Below are positions 7,641-15,872 of a DNA stretch of 27,613 nucleotides, in pieces; position 1 is the stretch's first letter, and each line of letters starts with the position of its first letter. Below the pieces are notes generated by a model, which searched no databases, was not told the origin of the DNA, and worked only from the letters and a program-made list of their open reading frames with translations. Location: the NCBI GenBank assembly GCA_002403175.1, contig DHHG01000225.1, positions 1-27,613 of the forward strand. Direction: 5' to 3'. A program made the position numbers and the translations under genes. This DNA comes from Syntrophaceae bacterium UBA4778. GTDB taxonomy: Bacteria > Desulfobacterota > Syntrophia > Syntrophales > UBA4778.

Positions 7641-8822
7641 ATGCTGATTACGTCTGAATCGATCAAGGTCGGACATCCCGATATTGTAGCCGATTCCATC
7701 GCGGCCAATGTCATCGCTGCCATTTTGGATGAAGAGGCAAAACTCGGGTTAAACGTGGATAATATGCCGCATTGCGGTCTTGAGGTATTCCTCGGTAAGG
7801 GTATCTGCCTTATCGGTGGCGAAGTGACAACGAGGATTTATGTAGAAATAGAAAAGATAGTTCGGGATACCGTTGTTGGAATTGGTTATAACGACTGCGC
7901 TGTCGGGCTGAATGGCTGTTCAATGGGCGTGCTCAATGCGATCATTCCCCAATCTCCGGACATCAATATCGGATCGAGAGCAGGTTTAGGCAAATACAAA
8001 GAATTGGGAGCTGGCGATCAGGGGATTATGTATGGTTATGCCTGCAATGAAACAAAAGAATTGCTCCCTCTGACTTACGTATTAGTGAACAGAATGATGC
8101 GGTGCTTTGAAAATTGCGGAATTCCATATTTTGCACCCGATGGAAAGGGGCAAGTTACAGTTGAGTACGATGATAAAACAGGGCTTCCGAAGAGAGTAGC
8201 CAAAGTCCTCATGTCCAATTCCATTGATTACCGTTTTGCGCCGAAAAGGAAATCGGAAATTGAAAGGGAAGCGAAAAGAATTGCTTTTTCCTGTTTGGAA
8301 GGCTGGGCGGATAAAAAAACCGAATTTCTGTTTAATCCGACCGGCGAGTGGCAGGCGGTGAATTCCTGCAGCGCGGCTGACTCAGGTGTTACGGGGCGTA
8401 AGCTTGTTGTTCAGTTCTACGGTGGATACCCGGGTGCTCAGATGGGAGGAGGAGCTGTCGTAAATAAAACTCCTGAAAAGGTTGATTGCTCTGCAGCCTT
8501 CGGTGCTCGCTATGTTGCCAAGAATATAGTTGCCGCCGGCCTTGCGGCAAAATGTTCTGTTCAGTTGGCATATGCTATTGGCGTTGCCAAACCGATGTCG
8601 ATATATATAAATACATTCGGCACAGGGAAAATAGCGGACAGCAAATTATCTGGAATCGTTTCCAGGATTTTTGATCTTACTCCGAGAGGAATGATAGAAA
8701 AATTCAAGCTTCTGGAAGGTAATATTTACAGGAAAATTCCGAAAACGCTATTCCTTGATAATTATTCGTGGGAAAAAACAGACGCAGTGAAATTGCTTCA
8801 AAAAGAGGTGCTGTCCAAATAA
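7641..8822 (+). CDS. metK: S-adenosylmethionine synthetase, divergent form
   Basis: MetK makes SAM from methionine and ATP. The 393-residue protein keeps the family core: TSESIKVGHPD, GGEVTTRIYVEIE, the GAGDQGIMYGYACNET hallmark, TGRKLVVQFYGG, a GGGA loop, VDCSAAFGARYVAKNIVAAGLA and a C-terminal YSWEKTD. It deviates where bacterial MetK normally reads GGPxGDxGLTGRK: here the stretch is NSCSAADSGVTGRK, so the glycine/proline-rich entry is missing although the aspartate and the Arg-Lys pair remain. The usual GHPDK lysine is isoleucine, and the GHFGR segment near the C-terminus is TLFLD. AAGGAG precedes the ATG. The SAM consumers and recyclers rsmA and ahcY are nearby. Confidence 0.92.
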   Translation: MLITSESIKVGHPDIVADSIAANVIAAILDEEAKLGLNVDNMPHCGLEVFLGKGICLIGGEVTTRIYVEIEKIVRDTVVGIGYNDCAVGLNGCSMGVLNAIIPQSPDINIGSRAGLGKYKELGAGDQGIMYGYACNETKELLPLTYVLVNRMMRCFENCGIPYFAPDGKGQVTVEYDDKTGLPKRVAKVLMSNSIDYRFAPKRKSEIEREAKRIAFSCLEGWADKKTEFLFNPTGEWQAVNSCSAADSGVTGRKLVVQFYGGYPGAQMGGGAVVNKTPEKVDCSAAFGARYVAKNIVAAGLAAKCSVQLAYAIGVAKPMSIYINTFGTGKIADSKLSGIVSRIFDLTPRGMIEKFKLLEGNIYRKIPKTLFLDNYSWEKTDAVKLLQKEVLSK

Positions 8823-8912
8823 AGGAAATTTTCATTTGTTCAGGATCTGAAACAATTTAAATTCACCTATCACTTTATGCACTCTAGTTGATAAATCAGA
8901 ACAGGAGAATAA

Positions 8913-10172
8913 ATGAAATACGAAATAAAAGATATTAAACTGGCGGAGCAAGGCAAGCTCAGTGTGGAATGGGCAAACAAAAGCATGCCCGTTCTTAACA
9001 GTATTAAAGAGAGATTTCTCAAGGAAAAGCCCCTGAAGGGAATCCGAATGGGGATCTGCCTTCATGTTACAACGGAAACGGCAAGTCTTTTAGAGACCTT
9101 GAAAGCGGCTGGCGCGGAGCTGGCTGTCTGTGCCTCCAATCCCCTCAGCACCCAGGATTATGTCGCATCTTATTTAGTCAAATGTCATAAGATTCCGGTC
9201 TTTGCGATTAAGGGTGAAGACACTAAAACATATTATAATCATATCAATTCGGTTTTAGATATCCATCCTATGATGACGATGGATGATGGAGCTGATCTGG
9301 TCTCCATGATCCATTCCCAGCGCAAGGATCTAATCGGAAAAGTAATCGGCGGCACGGAGGAAACTACCACCGGAGTCATACGACTGAAGGCTATGGCAGA
9401 GAAAGGAGTTTTGCGTTTTCCCCTGATAGCAGTCAATGATGCACACACAAAATTCATGTTTGATAACCGCTATGGAACGGGGCAAAGCACAATAGACGGC
9501 ATTATCAGGGCAACCAATCGATTGATAGCCGGGTCCGTTTTTGTAGTATGTGGTTACGGCTGGTGTGCGAAAGGATTAGCCATGAGGGCGCGCGGGATGG
9601 GCGCCAATGTTGTTGTAACCGAGATTGATCCGCTACCTGCACTGGAAGCGGTTATGGACGGATTCAGGGTTATGCCGATGGCGAAAGCAGCGGAAATAGG
9701 TGACTTTTTCTGCACACTAACGGGCAATATCAATGTGATCCGGCAGGAGCACTTTCTGAAGATGAAAGACGGAGCCATTGTAGCGAATTCAGGCCATTTT
9801 AACGTTGAGCTGGATATTCCAGCTCTCAGAAAAATATCATCATCGGTGAGGACAATCAGGACTTTTATTGAGGAATTCACTTTAAGCACGAGCGGAAAAA
9901 GAATTTACGTGCTCGGTGAGGGGCGTCTGGTGAATTTAGCTGCTGCTGAGGGACATCCTTCCAGTGTCATGGATATGAGTTTTGCGAACCAAGCGTTATC
10001 AGCCGAATATATGGCTAAAAATTCCGGTAAACTAGAGAACAAGGTCTATGCGGTTCCAGAAAAAATCGATAAAGAAATCGCTCGACTCAAATTGGAATCT
10101 ATGGGAGTAAAAATAGATAAATTAACTTCCGAGCAGAAAAAATATTTGAGCTCCTGGGAAATCGGAACCTGA
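8913..10172 (+). CDS. ahcY: adenosylhomocysteinase
   Basis: AhcY hydrolyses S-adenosylhomocysteine to adenosine and homocysteine, relieving inhibition of SAM-dependent methylation. At 419 residues it is the compact form typical of thermophiles and archaea. Visible landmarks are the substrate-binding HVTTET (His51), [16 protein letters not shown] near 124-129, GGTEETTTG near 146-154, the NAD Rossmann motif GYGWCAKG at 214-221 and NSGHFNVE. It is 90 bp downstream of metK, has CAGGAG before its ATG and is followed by a strong terminator, so metK and ahcY probably end one transcription unit. I looked for an SAH riboswitch upstream and did not see one. Confidence 0.95.
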   Translation: MKYEIKDIKLAEQGKLSVEWANKSMPVLNSIKERFLKEKPLKGIRMGICLHVTTETASLLETLKAAGAELAVCASNPLSTQDYVASYLVKCHKIPVFAIKGEDTKTYYNHINSVLDIHPMMTMDDGADLVSMIHSQRKDLIGKVIGGTEETTTGVIRLKAMAEKGVLRFPLIAVNDAHTKFMFDNRYGTGQSTIDGIIRATNRLIAGSVFVVCGYGWCAKGLAMRARGMGANVVVTEIDPLPALEAVMDGFRVMPMAKAAEIGDFFCTLTGNINVIRQEHFLKMKDGAIVANSGHFNVELDIPALRKISSSVRTIRTFIEEFTLSTSGKRIYVLGEGRLVNLAAAEGHPSSVMDMSFANQALSAEYMAKNSGKLENKVYAVPEKIDKEIARLKLESMGVKIDKLTSEQKKYLSSWEIGT

Positions 10173-10205
10173 TATTATAGATTTCTATTCAATGTAAAGA
10201 GGCGT

Positions 10206-10231
10206 AGGGGAGCCGAAAGGCTCCCTTTTTT
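10206..10231 (+). terminator. intrinsic terminator after ahcY
   Basis: GGGAGCC at 10208-10214 and GGCTCCC at 10219-10225 form a perfect stem closed by a GAAA tetraloop, followed by six T residues. It sits between the convergent ahcY and lptG genes. It is a good terminator on the plus strand; the minus strand lacks a clear T tract. Confidence 0.9.
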
Positions 10232-10266
10232 ATTGAATCAAACAAGGCTACGCAGGACAAATCATC

Positions 10267-11346
10267 TTACGTTTTTACGCGCAAATACATGATCAAACCG
10301 AGAATACCCAAAATGAGATTTGCAGACCATGCCGCCAATAAGGGAGGTATAATCAGAGATCGTCCAATCGATAGACAAAAAGCAAAAACGATCCAATAGG
10401 AAAACCCGATAACAATACCGGCACCGATACTCATGGCTACCCCCCCGCTACGTTCAGATTTTAGCGAAAAGGAAATTCCTATAATTGTTAATACAATATT
10501 GACCATAACAAAGGCTATTTTGCCGTGCATATCTGCAAGGTAGCTGCTTGGGTCAAAACCTTCGGTCCGAAGTTTCTCGATGTATTTTCTTAATTCCAGA
10601 AATCCCATCTGATTTGTATCTTTCTGCACGGTTTTCAGATCCGAAGGCGTTTCTGGAATATCGATGATCTTTCGGGAAATCCTTTCGAGAACCGGAAAAT
10701 CACCTTGAGAGAATTTGGTAATTAAAATATCAGAACAGACCCATTGATTGTTTTCCCATTTGGCTGTTTTGGCATCAATACGCATTGCCAGTCTAAACTC
10801 CCGATCGAAATAATTGACTGTAATGCCTTTAAGTGTATTTGTATGAGGGTCGAAAAGGGAAAAATTGTAAATAGCATCTTTAGATCGATGCCAAATTTGG
10901 TTTTGTTTGAATACGCCTAGATTACGCTGTTTTTTAATTTCGACGTTTTCAATATATTTCACTTTCTGATTTGCTGCAGGCGTAATAAATTCATTAAAAA
11001 GAAAAGCGAAGGCACTAATAACCAGAGCACAAATTAAAAGAGGAAGAGACACCCGGTAGAGACTGATTCCACAGGATTTCATGGCAACAACTTCACTGTT
11101 TTTCGAAAAAAACGAGAATGCCAGGAGCGATGCCAAGAGCACGGAAACCGGCATCGTATGAGAAATAATTTGAGGTATTCCGTATAAAACATGTCCGCCC
11201 ATCTGAAATATAGTGGCGTCATTACTGAGAAACATCCGAATTTTACCAAAAAAATCCACGATTAGGTAAAGAAGGGTAAAGGATATCATCGTGAGGAGAA
11301 ACCATTTGCAATATTCTCTTAAAATATACCGATCGAGAATGGTCAT
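10267..11346 (-). CDS. lptG: LPS export ABC transporter permease LptG
   Basis: LptG (YjgP/YjgQ family) is one of the two membrane subunits of the LptB2FG transporter that extracts lipopolysaccharide from the inner membrane. The 359-residue protein begins MTILDRYILREYCKWF, followed by the first helix, then GIPQIISHTMPVSVLLASLLAFSFF-type helices 2-3, the coupling region SEVVAMKSCGISLYR, a large periplasmic jellyroll-like region (roughly residues 125-255) and three C-terminal helices. Its ATG overlaps the lptF stop by four bases, so it is the second gene of the pair. It was assigned LptG rather than LptF from gene order and the shorter periplasmic part; the two paralogues are similar, so the label is less certain than the family. 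Confidence 0.9.
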   Translation of the reverse strand: MTILDRYILREYCKWFLLTMISFTLLYLIVDFFGKIRMFLSNDATIFQMGGHVLYGIPQIISHTMPVSVLLASLLAFSFFSKNSEVVAMKSCGISLYRVSLPLLICALVISAFAFLFNEFITPAANQKVKYIENVEIKKQRNLGVFKQNQIWHRSKDAIYNFSLFDPHTNTLKGITVNYFDREFRLAMRIDAKTAKWENNQWVCSDILITKFSQGDFPVLERISRKIIDIPETPSDLKTVQKDTNQMGFLELRKYIEKLRTEGFDPSSYLADMHGKIAFVMVNIVLTIIGISFSLKSERSGGVAMSIGAGIVIGFSYWIVFAFCLSIGRSLIIPPLLAAWSANLILGILGLIMYLRVKT

Positions 11347-12515
11347 TTTTTATTTCCTTTGAACTTTTCAATCCAAGGCGAGATCCGACCGGAAATTTTA
11401 GATAAAATTGGTTTTTCTTGTGCCGACATAATGAATAAGTATAAACCCAAGGCACCGAGAATGGCATTCGGAGCCCAAACAGCAAGAATGGGTGAGATTT
11501 TTCCCGTCTCGCCCATCGCTTCACCGGCAAGTTGAAGCGTATAATAAAAAACTACAATCAGAATACCCACCGTAAATCCCCGAGATTTTCCCGATCTTTT
11601 ACTAACAATCCCGAAGGGAACGGCAAGAATGGCAAAAACGAGACAGGAAAGAGGGATAGAGAGTTTTTTATGGAGCTCAATGACCATGTCACGAATTTCA
11701 TCAGTCTTCCTATCTGATATTTTTATATTTACTAGGAGTTCGTCTATGGTCATATCGCGACTCCCTTTTTTAATTTTATTATCACTGCCGGCTGCTGCCT
11801 TTTTCAAATCTAGATTGACATCGTAGGAACTGAAATCGGTTTTTTTGTATTTCGTAAGACTGGAATCAACAGAATGTATGCTTCCATCCATTAATCTGAG
11901 AGTTACCTTCAAGGTGTTTGGATTTGAAATGAGATATCCTCGTCTGGCAATAATCGTTGTGGGTTCGTTTGCGAGGCGACTATCGGATATCAGAATGCCT
12001 TCCATCGAGTCTTCATTAGTCGTAATGCGATCCGCATAGAGAACGAGATCCTGAAAATCATCATTGAAAAATTTCTCTTTGATACCGATACTGGCTTTTT
12101 GCTGAACGATTTGGAACAAAAGATCCTTTGTTGCCTGATTGCATAGAGGGGCATAATAGCCGATGACCGCAGTAAATAAACATACGATGCAAGCCATGAA
12201 AATAATGGGTTGAATAAGTCGGTACAGGCTGATACCTGAGGCCCGCAAAACCGTTATTTCATTATCTCCCGACAATCTACCCATTCCTATCAGGATCGCT
12301 ATGAGAAGAGATATCGGCATGGTGAAAGTTAGGAAGGAGGGCATTATGAAAATGATTAACTTAGAAATATCATAAAACTGAACTCCCTTATTGACCATCA
12401 ACTCAATGATTTGAAGTATTTTCCCGATCATCAGGACGAAGGTAAAAACAAGAAGTGTCATGATGAAGGGGAATCCGATCTCCTTCGAAATATATCTGTT
12501 TATTATTCCAAACAT
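11343..12515 (-). CDS. lptF: LPS export ABC transporter permease LptF
   Basis: LptF pairs with LptG in the LptB2FG lipopolysaccharide exporter. The 390-residue product has the YjgP/YjgQ layout: MFGIINRYISKEIGFPF, TM1, two further helices near FIMPSFLTFTMPISLLIAI, the coupling helix EITVLRASGISLYRL, a periplasmic domain around residues 120-275 and three C-terminal helices with PFGIVSKRSGKSRGF between them. An in-frame ATG six codons upstream (at 12533) is possible; neither has a clear Shine-Dalgarno sequence. The downstream one gives the usual family N-terminus. It overlaps lptG by ATGA and is divergent from the PHP/LpxH-type genes. LptB is not in this window. Confidence 0.9.
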   Translation of the reverse strand: MFGIINRYISKEIGFPFIMTLLVFTFVLMIGKILQIIELMVNKGVQFYDISKLIIFIMPSFLTFTMPISLLIAILIGMGRLSGDNEITVLRASGISLYRLIQPIIFMACIVCLFTAVIGYYAPLCNQATKDLLFQIVQQKASIGIKEKFFNDDFQDLVLYADRITTNEDSMEGILISDSRLANEPTTIIARRGYLISNPNTLKVTLRLMDGSIHSVDSSLTKYKKTDFSSYDVNLDLKKAAAGSDNKIKKGSRDMTIDELLVNIKISDRKTDEIRDMVIELHKKLSIPLSCLVFAILAVPFGIVSKRSGKSRGFTVGILIVVFYYTLQLAGEAMGETGKISPILAVWAPNAILGALGLYLFIMSAQEKPILSKISGRISPWIEKFKGNKK

Positions 12516-12604
12516 GGTCGAAGTGTATATCATAATTCATGATTCTATGTAAGTGATTCATTGAGGCGCTGCATAGATTGATTGGTCCACTTTGAAAGTG
12601 TTTA

Positions 12605-12668
12605 TTGTCTAAGGAATAAAAAAAACAATTAACTGCTTAAGATCGTTAATTATTGTTATTTAAGACAA
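12605..12668. repeat. imperfect AT-rich inverted repeat in the lptF/PHP divergent region
   Basis: The outer arms TTGTCTAA (from 12605) and TTAAGACAA (to 12668) and the inner arms ACAATTAAC and GTTAATTATTGT are inverted repeats around a centre at about 12635-12643. This could be a cruciform, a transcribed hairpin or overlapping operators for the divergent envelope genes. The inner arms differ by a three-base insertion. Confidence 0.5.
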
Positions 12669-12709
12669 AATTTGATAGCCTGCCCGCAATCTTTTTAAAG
12701 GGGTGTTCC

Positions 12710-13363
12710 ATGATTGACTTGCATATGCATTCTATTTTTAGTGATGGTGAGCTGATCCCATCAGAGCTGGTAAGAAGGGCGGCAGCATCCGGATACAGGG
12801 GACTTGCCATAACGGATCATGCCGATCACTCAAATTACGATTTCATTATACCCAGGATTTCTCAAATCTGCCGCAAACTTACTGAGACTATGCAAATGAA
12901 AATTATATCGGGAATCGAAATTACCCATGTACCCCCTGCGTTAATCTCCGAGCTGGTTACAGAATCAAAAAAATTAGGAGCGGCGATTGTGATTTGTCAC
13001 GGTGAAACCATCGTAGAACCGGTTGAGCCGGGCACCAATCTCGCTGCAATAGAGGCAGGCGTCGATATTCTTGCTCATCCGGGACTTATATCAGAGGAAG
13101 AAGTGAGATTGGCTGCCAAAAAATCTATTTTTCTGGAAATCTCAGCAAGAAAGGGTCATAGCCTGACCAATGGTCACGTAGCGGCTTTGGCAAGAAAATG
13201 TGGCGCACGCTTGGTATTAAACACCGATAGTCATGCTCCTCAGGACCTGATCAATTCAGCATTTGCAGCGCGTATAGCCGCCGGCGCAGGGCTTTCGGAG
13301 AATGAAACAGCCCTGATGTTTGGCAATTCAGAAATATTATTAGAAAGAACGTTTGGAAAATGA
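12710..13363 (+). CDS. PHP-domain metal-dependent phosphoesterase
   Basis: The 217-residue protein has the PHP-superfamily metal ligands in order: HMHSIFSDG (His5, His7, Asp12), ITDHADHS, GIEITH, CHGE, LAHPG and a C-terminal NTDSHA. PHP enzymes hydrolyse phosphoesters with a trinuclear metal centre; members include histidinol phosphatase and nucleoside 3',5'-bisphosphate phosphatases, and sequence alone does not tell which this is. The ATG at 12710 is chosen because AAAGGGGTG precedes it and it places the first metal motif at the N-terminus; an upstream in-frame start at 12653 adds only unrelated residues. Its stop overlaps the next gene by ATGA, so it is translationally coupled to the LpxH-type hydrolase. 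Confidence 0.88.
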   Translation: MIDLHMHSIFSDGELIPSELVRRAAASGYRGLAITDHADHSNYDFIIPRISQICRKLTETMQMKIISGIEITHVPPALISELVTESKKLGAAIVICHGETIVEPVEPGTNLAAIEAGVDILAHPGLISEEEVRLAAKKSIFLEISARKGHSLTNGHVAALARKCGARLVLNTDSHAPQDLINSAFAARIAAGAGLSENETALMFGNSEILLERTFGK

Positions 13364-14082
13364 GGGTTGTTTTCTTATCGGATGTCCATTTGAGACGGGA
13401 GAAAGACCATCGCTATCAGAGACTCCTTTTGTTTTTCGATCAGATCATAGGCCGTGTCGATCATTTGTATATCGTTGGCGATTTCTTTGATTTCTGGTTC
13501 TGCTCCAGCAGGAAGATTTATCCTGAATATGTTTCGGTTATTCATAAATTATTGGATCTGAAGAAAGCCGGTACGAAGATCCATTGGTGCGAAGGGAACC
13601 ACGATTTCTATTTGAAATCCTATTTCACCGATAAGCTTGGTATGGATGTCTTCACAGATTGGGCTGATATTCATCTGGACGGGAAGAAGGTCTTAATCGG
13701 GCATGGAGATGTCGTCGATAGAGAAAACACAGGCTATTTAGCTCTTCGATGGATTTTGAGATCCAAGATATTTTATCTTTTCCAATGGCTGATCCCCCCA
13801 TTCATGCGCTGGAAGCTCGCCAGACTAAGTTCCGATGTGAGCAAAGAATTTCCTGAATTATCGAAAGAACAATTAGTTGCCAAAATGGAGGCTTTTTCAG
13901 TTCAAAAGATTCAGGACGGATATGATGCGATTATATTGGGTCATTGCCATAAGCCCTTATTGAAGTATATTCAGATTCAGAATCGAAAGGGGATTTTTGC
14001 ATCCCTCGGTGATTGGATCGAACACGAATCATATCTTTCTTATGAAAATGGAGAATTCAGACTTGAATTCTTTAAACCATAG
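13360..14082 (+). CDS. lpxH: UDP-2,3-diacylglucosamine diphosphatase-like metallophosphoesterase (LpxH type)
   Basis: LpxH hydrolyses UDP-2,3-diacylglucosamine to lipid X and UMP in lipid A synthesis at the inner-membrane surface. The 240-residue protein carries the calcineurin-like ligands: SDVH (Asp8, His10), GDFFDFW (Asp41), GNHDF (Asn80, His81), HGD (His115) and GHCHKP (His195, His197). The GDFFDFW and GHCHKP variants are those of the LpxH group. A hydrophobic, aromatic stretch near 136-150 (FYLFQWLIPPFMRW) is consistent with the membrane-associating lid. Overlap with the PHP gene by ATGA, and the divergent lptFG pair, support an envelope role. Other LpxH-like paralogues exist, so the exact substrate is inferred. 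Confidence 0.82.
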   Translation: MRVVFLSDVHLRREKDHRYQRLLLFFDQIIGRVDHLYIVGDFFDFWFCSSRKIYPEYVSVIHKLLDLKKAGTKIHWCEGNHDFYLKSYFTDKLGMDVFTDWADIHLDGKKVLIGHGDVVDRENTGYLALRWILRSKIFYLFQWLIPPFMRWKLARLSSDVSKEFPELSKEQLVAKMEAFSVQKIQDGYDAIILGHCHKPLLKYIQIQNRKGIFASLGDWIEHESYLSYENGEFRLEFFKP

Positions 14083-14142
14083 TGATATACGCACGTTCTT
14101 TAAAAAAAATCATCTTTGCAGGAAAGGCAAATTTAGGATAAA

Positions 14143-15000
14143 ATGACCAACTTTGGAGGGCTGCCGCCTGAAAACTCATCGTATGAAAATGCCACGTTTG
14201 TTGTAGCTCCCGTTCCATATGATCTTACTTCAACCTATCAATCCGGTTCCAGAAGAGGTCCTTCCGCAATCATCGAGGCTTCAGCCAATATGGAGCTCTA
14301 TGATGAGGAACTTCGAAAAGAAACTTATCTTTCGGGCATTCATACGTTGGATTTTCTTGAAGTCGATGCGCGCGGTCCGAAGGAAATGGTCGATCGTGTT
14401 AGGTCGTGTATAGCGGAGATTGTATCGGATAACAAAATTCCGGTCATGCTGGGAGGAGAGCACAGCATCACATTCGGGGCTGTGAAAGCTGTTAAAGATA
14501 GATTTTCTGAATTATCTGTCCTTCAACTGGATGCCCATGCGGATCTCCGAGAATCGTATCAGGGAACTCCATTCAGCCATGCATCGGTCGCCCGACGAAT
14601 TTCTGAGATAGCCGATTTAATCCAGGTAGGCATAAGGAGCATGAGCGTTGAAGAAGCGCAGTTCATGCAAGGAAGCTCTGTTAAGACCTATGCGGCAGAT
14701 GTGATGCTTAACAACAGGAACTGGAAAGAGGATATCTGTAAAGATCTTAAAAGCGACGTTTATATATCAATTGATTTGGATGTGTTAGACCCCGGCATCA
14801 TGCCATCAACAGGAACGCCTGAGCCGGGAGGCATGTGGTGGAATGACGTGCTCGCGTTGATAAAAATGGTTTCGCTAAAATCGCAAATAAGAGGATTTGA
14901 TGTTGTTGAGCTATCACCCATACCGGGGCTGGTAGCACCCGACTTCCTTGCATCAAAGCTCATATACAGAATAATGGGTTATATAACTGAAAAAGGATAG
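14143..15000 (+). CDS. speB: agmatinase
   Basis: Agmatinase hydrolyses agmatine to putrescine and urea using a binuclear manganese centre. The 285-residue ureohydrolase has all metal motifs: GGEHSIT (His107), LDAHADLR (Asp130, His132, Asp134) and SIDLDVLDPG (Asp211, Asp213), plus the ureohydrolase TGTPEPGG and the early GSRRGPSAI motif. AGGATAA precedes the ATG. Fourteen bases downstream begins a pyruvoyl-dependent arginine decarboxylase that would produce agmatine, which identifies the substrate more firmly than the family alone would (arginase and formimidoglutamase are relatives). Confidence 0.93.
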   Translation: MTNFGGLPPENSSYENATFVVAPVPYDLTSTYQSGSRRGPSAIIEASANMELYDEELRKETYLSGIHTLDFLEVDARGPKEMVDRVRSCIAEIVSDNKIPVMLGGEHSITFGAVKAVKDRFSELSVLQLDAHADLRESYQGTPFSHASVARRISEIADLIQVGIRSMSVEEAQFMQGSSVKTYAADVMLNNRNWKEDICKDLKSDVYISIDLDVLDPGIMPSTGTPEPGGMWWNDVLALIKMVSLKSQIRGFDVVELSPIPGLVAPDFLASKLIYRIMGYITEKG

Positions 15001-15014
15001 AAAAGGAGACGGAA

Positions 15015-15563
15015 TTGAGAGAATTTGTTCCAAAACAGATATTTTTTACAAAAGGGGTAGGTACTCATAAGGATGAATTGCATTCTTTTGAGCGTGCATT
15101 AAGAGAGGCAGGAATAGAAAAATATAATCTGGTGCAGGTATCCAGTATTTTCCCCCCCGGTTGTAAAATGATCTCGAAATCTCAAGGTTTAAAAGAGCTG
15201 GTCCCCGGATCCATAACGTATTGTGTTATGAGCAGGTGCTGCAGCAATGAGCCGAAGAGATTATTGGCGGCTTCTGTCGGATGTGCCATTCCTGCTGATA
15301 AATCCGCATACGGGTATATCAGTGAACACCATGCATTCGGACAGACGGAGAAGCAAGCCGGAGATTATGCGGAGGATCTGGCTGCCGCTATGCTCGCATC
15401 AACTCTTGGCATTGATTTTAATGTTGATGAAAGCTGGGATGAAAAGAAGGAAATATTCAAAATTAGCGGTAAAATCGTTAGAACACGTAACGTAACGCAA
15501 TCTACTATTGTAAAGAACAGCGGATATACAACGGTCGTTGCAGCAGCAGTTTTCGTATTTTAA
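15015..15563 (+). CDS. pdaD: pyruvoyl-dependent arginine decarboxylase
   Basis: This enzyme converts arginine to agmatine and carries a self-generated pyruvoyl group. The 182-residue proenzyme has the cleavage sequence QVSSIFPPGC, with Ser43-Ser44 corresponding to the Ser-Ser cleavage pair of the Methanocaldococcus enzyme, then SKSQGLKELVPG, a conserved AYGYISEHHAFGQ segment and a C-terminal hydrophobic strand. The start is a TTG at 15015 with AAGGAG ideally spaced before it; the product MREFVPKQIFFTKGVG matches the family N-terminus. Paired with agmatinase it gives a two-step arginine-to-putrescine route. The family is best known from archaea but is also found in some bacteria. Confidence 0.93.
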   Translation: MREFVPKQIFFTKGVGTHKDELHSFERALREAGIEKYNLVQVSSIFPPGCKMISKSQGLKELVPGSITYCVMSRCCSNEPKRLLAASVGCAIPADKSAYGYISEHHAFGQTEKQAGDYAEDLAAAMLASTLGIDFNVDESWDEKKEIFKISGKIVRTRNVTQSTIVKNSGYTTVVAAAVFVF

Positions 15564-15609
15564 AGGACTTATGGGTTACTATAATAAGGAATAAAACTTC
15601 AAAAAGAGA

Positions 15610-15638
15610 TTGACAAAAGCAAATAAAAAAATTATATT
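15610..15638 (+). promoter_or_regulatory. sigma70 promoter of the tRNA-fMet gene
   Basis: TTGACA at 15610-15615 and TATATT at 15633-15638 are separated by exactly 17 bp. The tRNA begins 15 bp after the -10 box, so transcription would start just a few bases upstream of the mature 5' end. Confidence 0.8.
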
Positions 15639-15652
15639 AATCAAATAGTTGA

Positions 15653-15729
<77 letters not shown>

Positions 15730-15740
15730 ATAAAATCAAG

Positions 15741-15770
15741 GGCTTAGCTGATACCGGCTAAGCCTTTTTT
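15741..15770 (+). terminator. intrinsic terminator of tRNA-fMet
   Basis: GGCTTAGC at 15741-15748 pairs perfectly with GCTAAGCC at 15757-15764 around an eight-base loop, followed by six T residues. Confidence 0.88.
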
Positions 15771-15778
15771 GTTTTTCG

Positions 15779-15797
15779 TGCTACCCTATTGCTACCC
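15779..15797. repeat. tandem TGCTACCC direct repeats downstream of the tRNA
   Basis: TGCTACCC occurs at 15779-15786 and again at 15790-15797, a spacing of 11 bp, close to one helical turn. Such short phased repeats next to a tRNA 3' end resemble recombinase arm-type sites, and GCTACCA at the tRNA end is similar. No integrase gene is present in the window, so the meaning is uncertain. The rest of the 15771-15872 gap holds nothing else I can name. Confidence 0.35.
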
Positions 15798-15872
15798 AGA
15801 ATCTGCATATAGGTGAAATAGAAAATTTATAAAAGAGCCATTATCATGAAGAGTGATGGTCTAACTTAATAC

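Noticed and set aside
8823..8912. SAH or SAM riboswitch upstream of ahcY or metK.
   Set aside because: Neither upstream region has the conserved cores of those riboswitches or a terminator-like stem; both genes have only ordinary ribosome binding sites.
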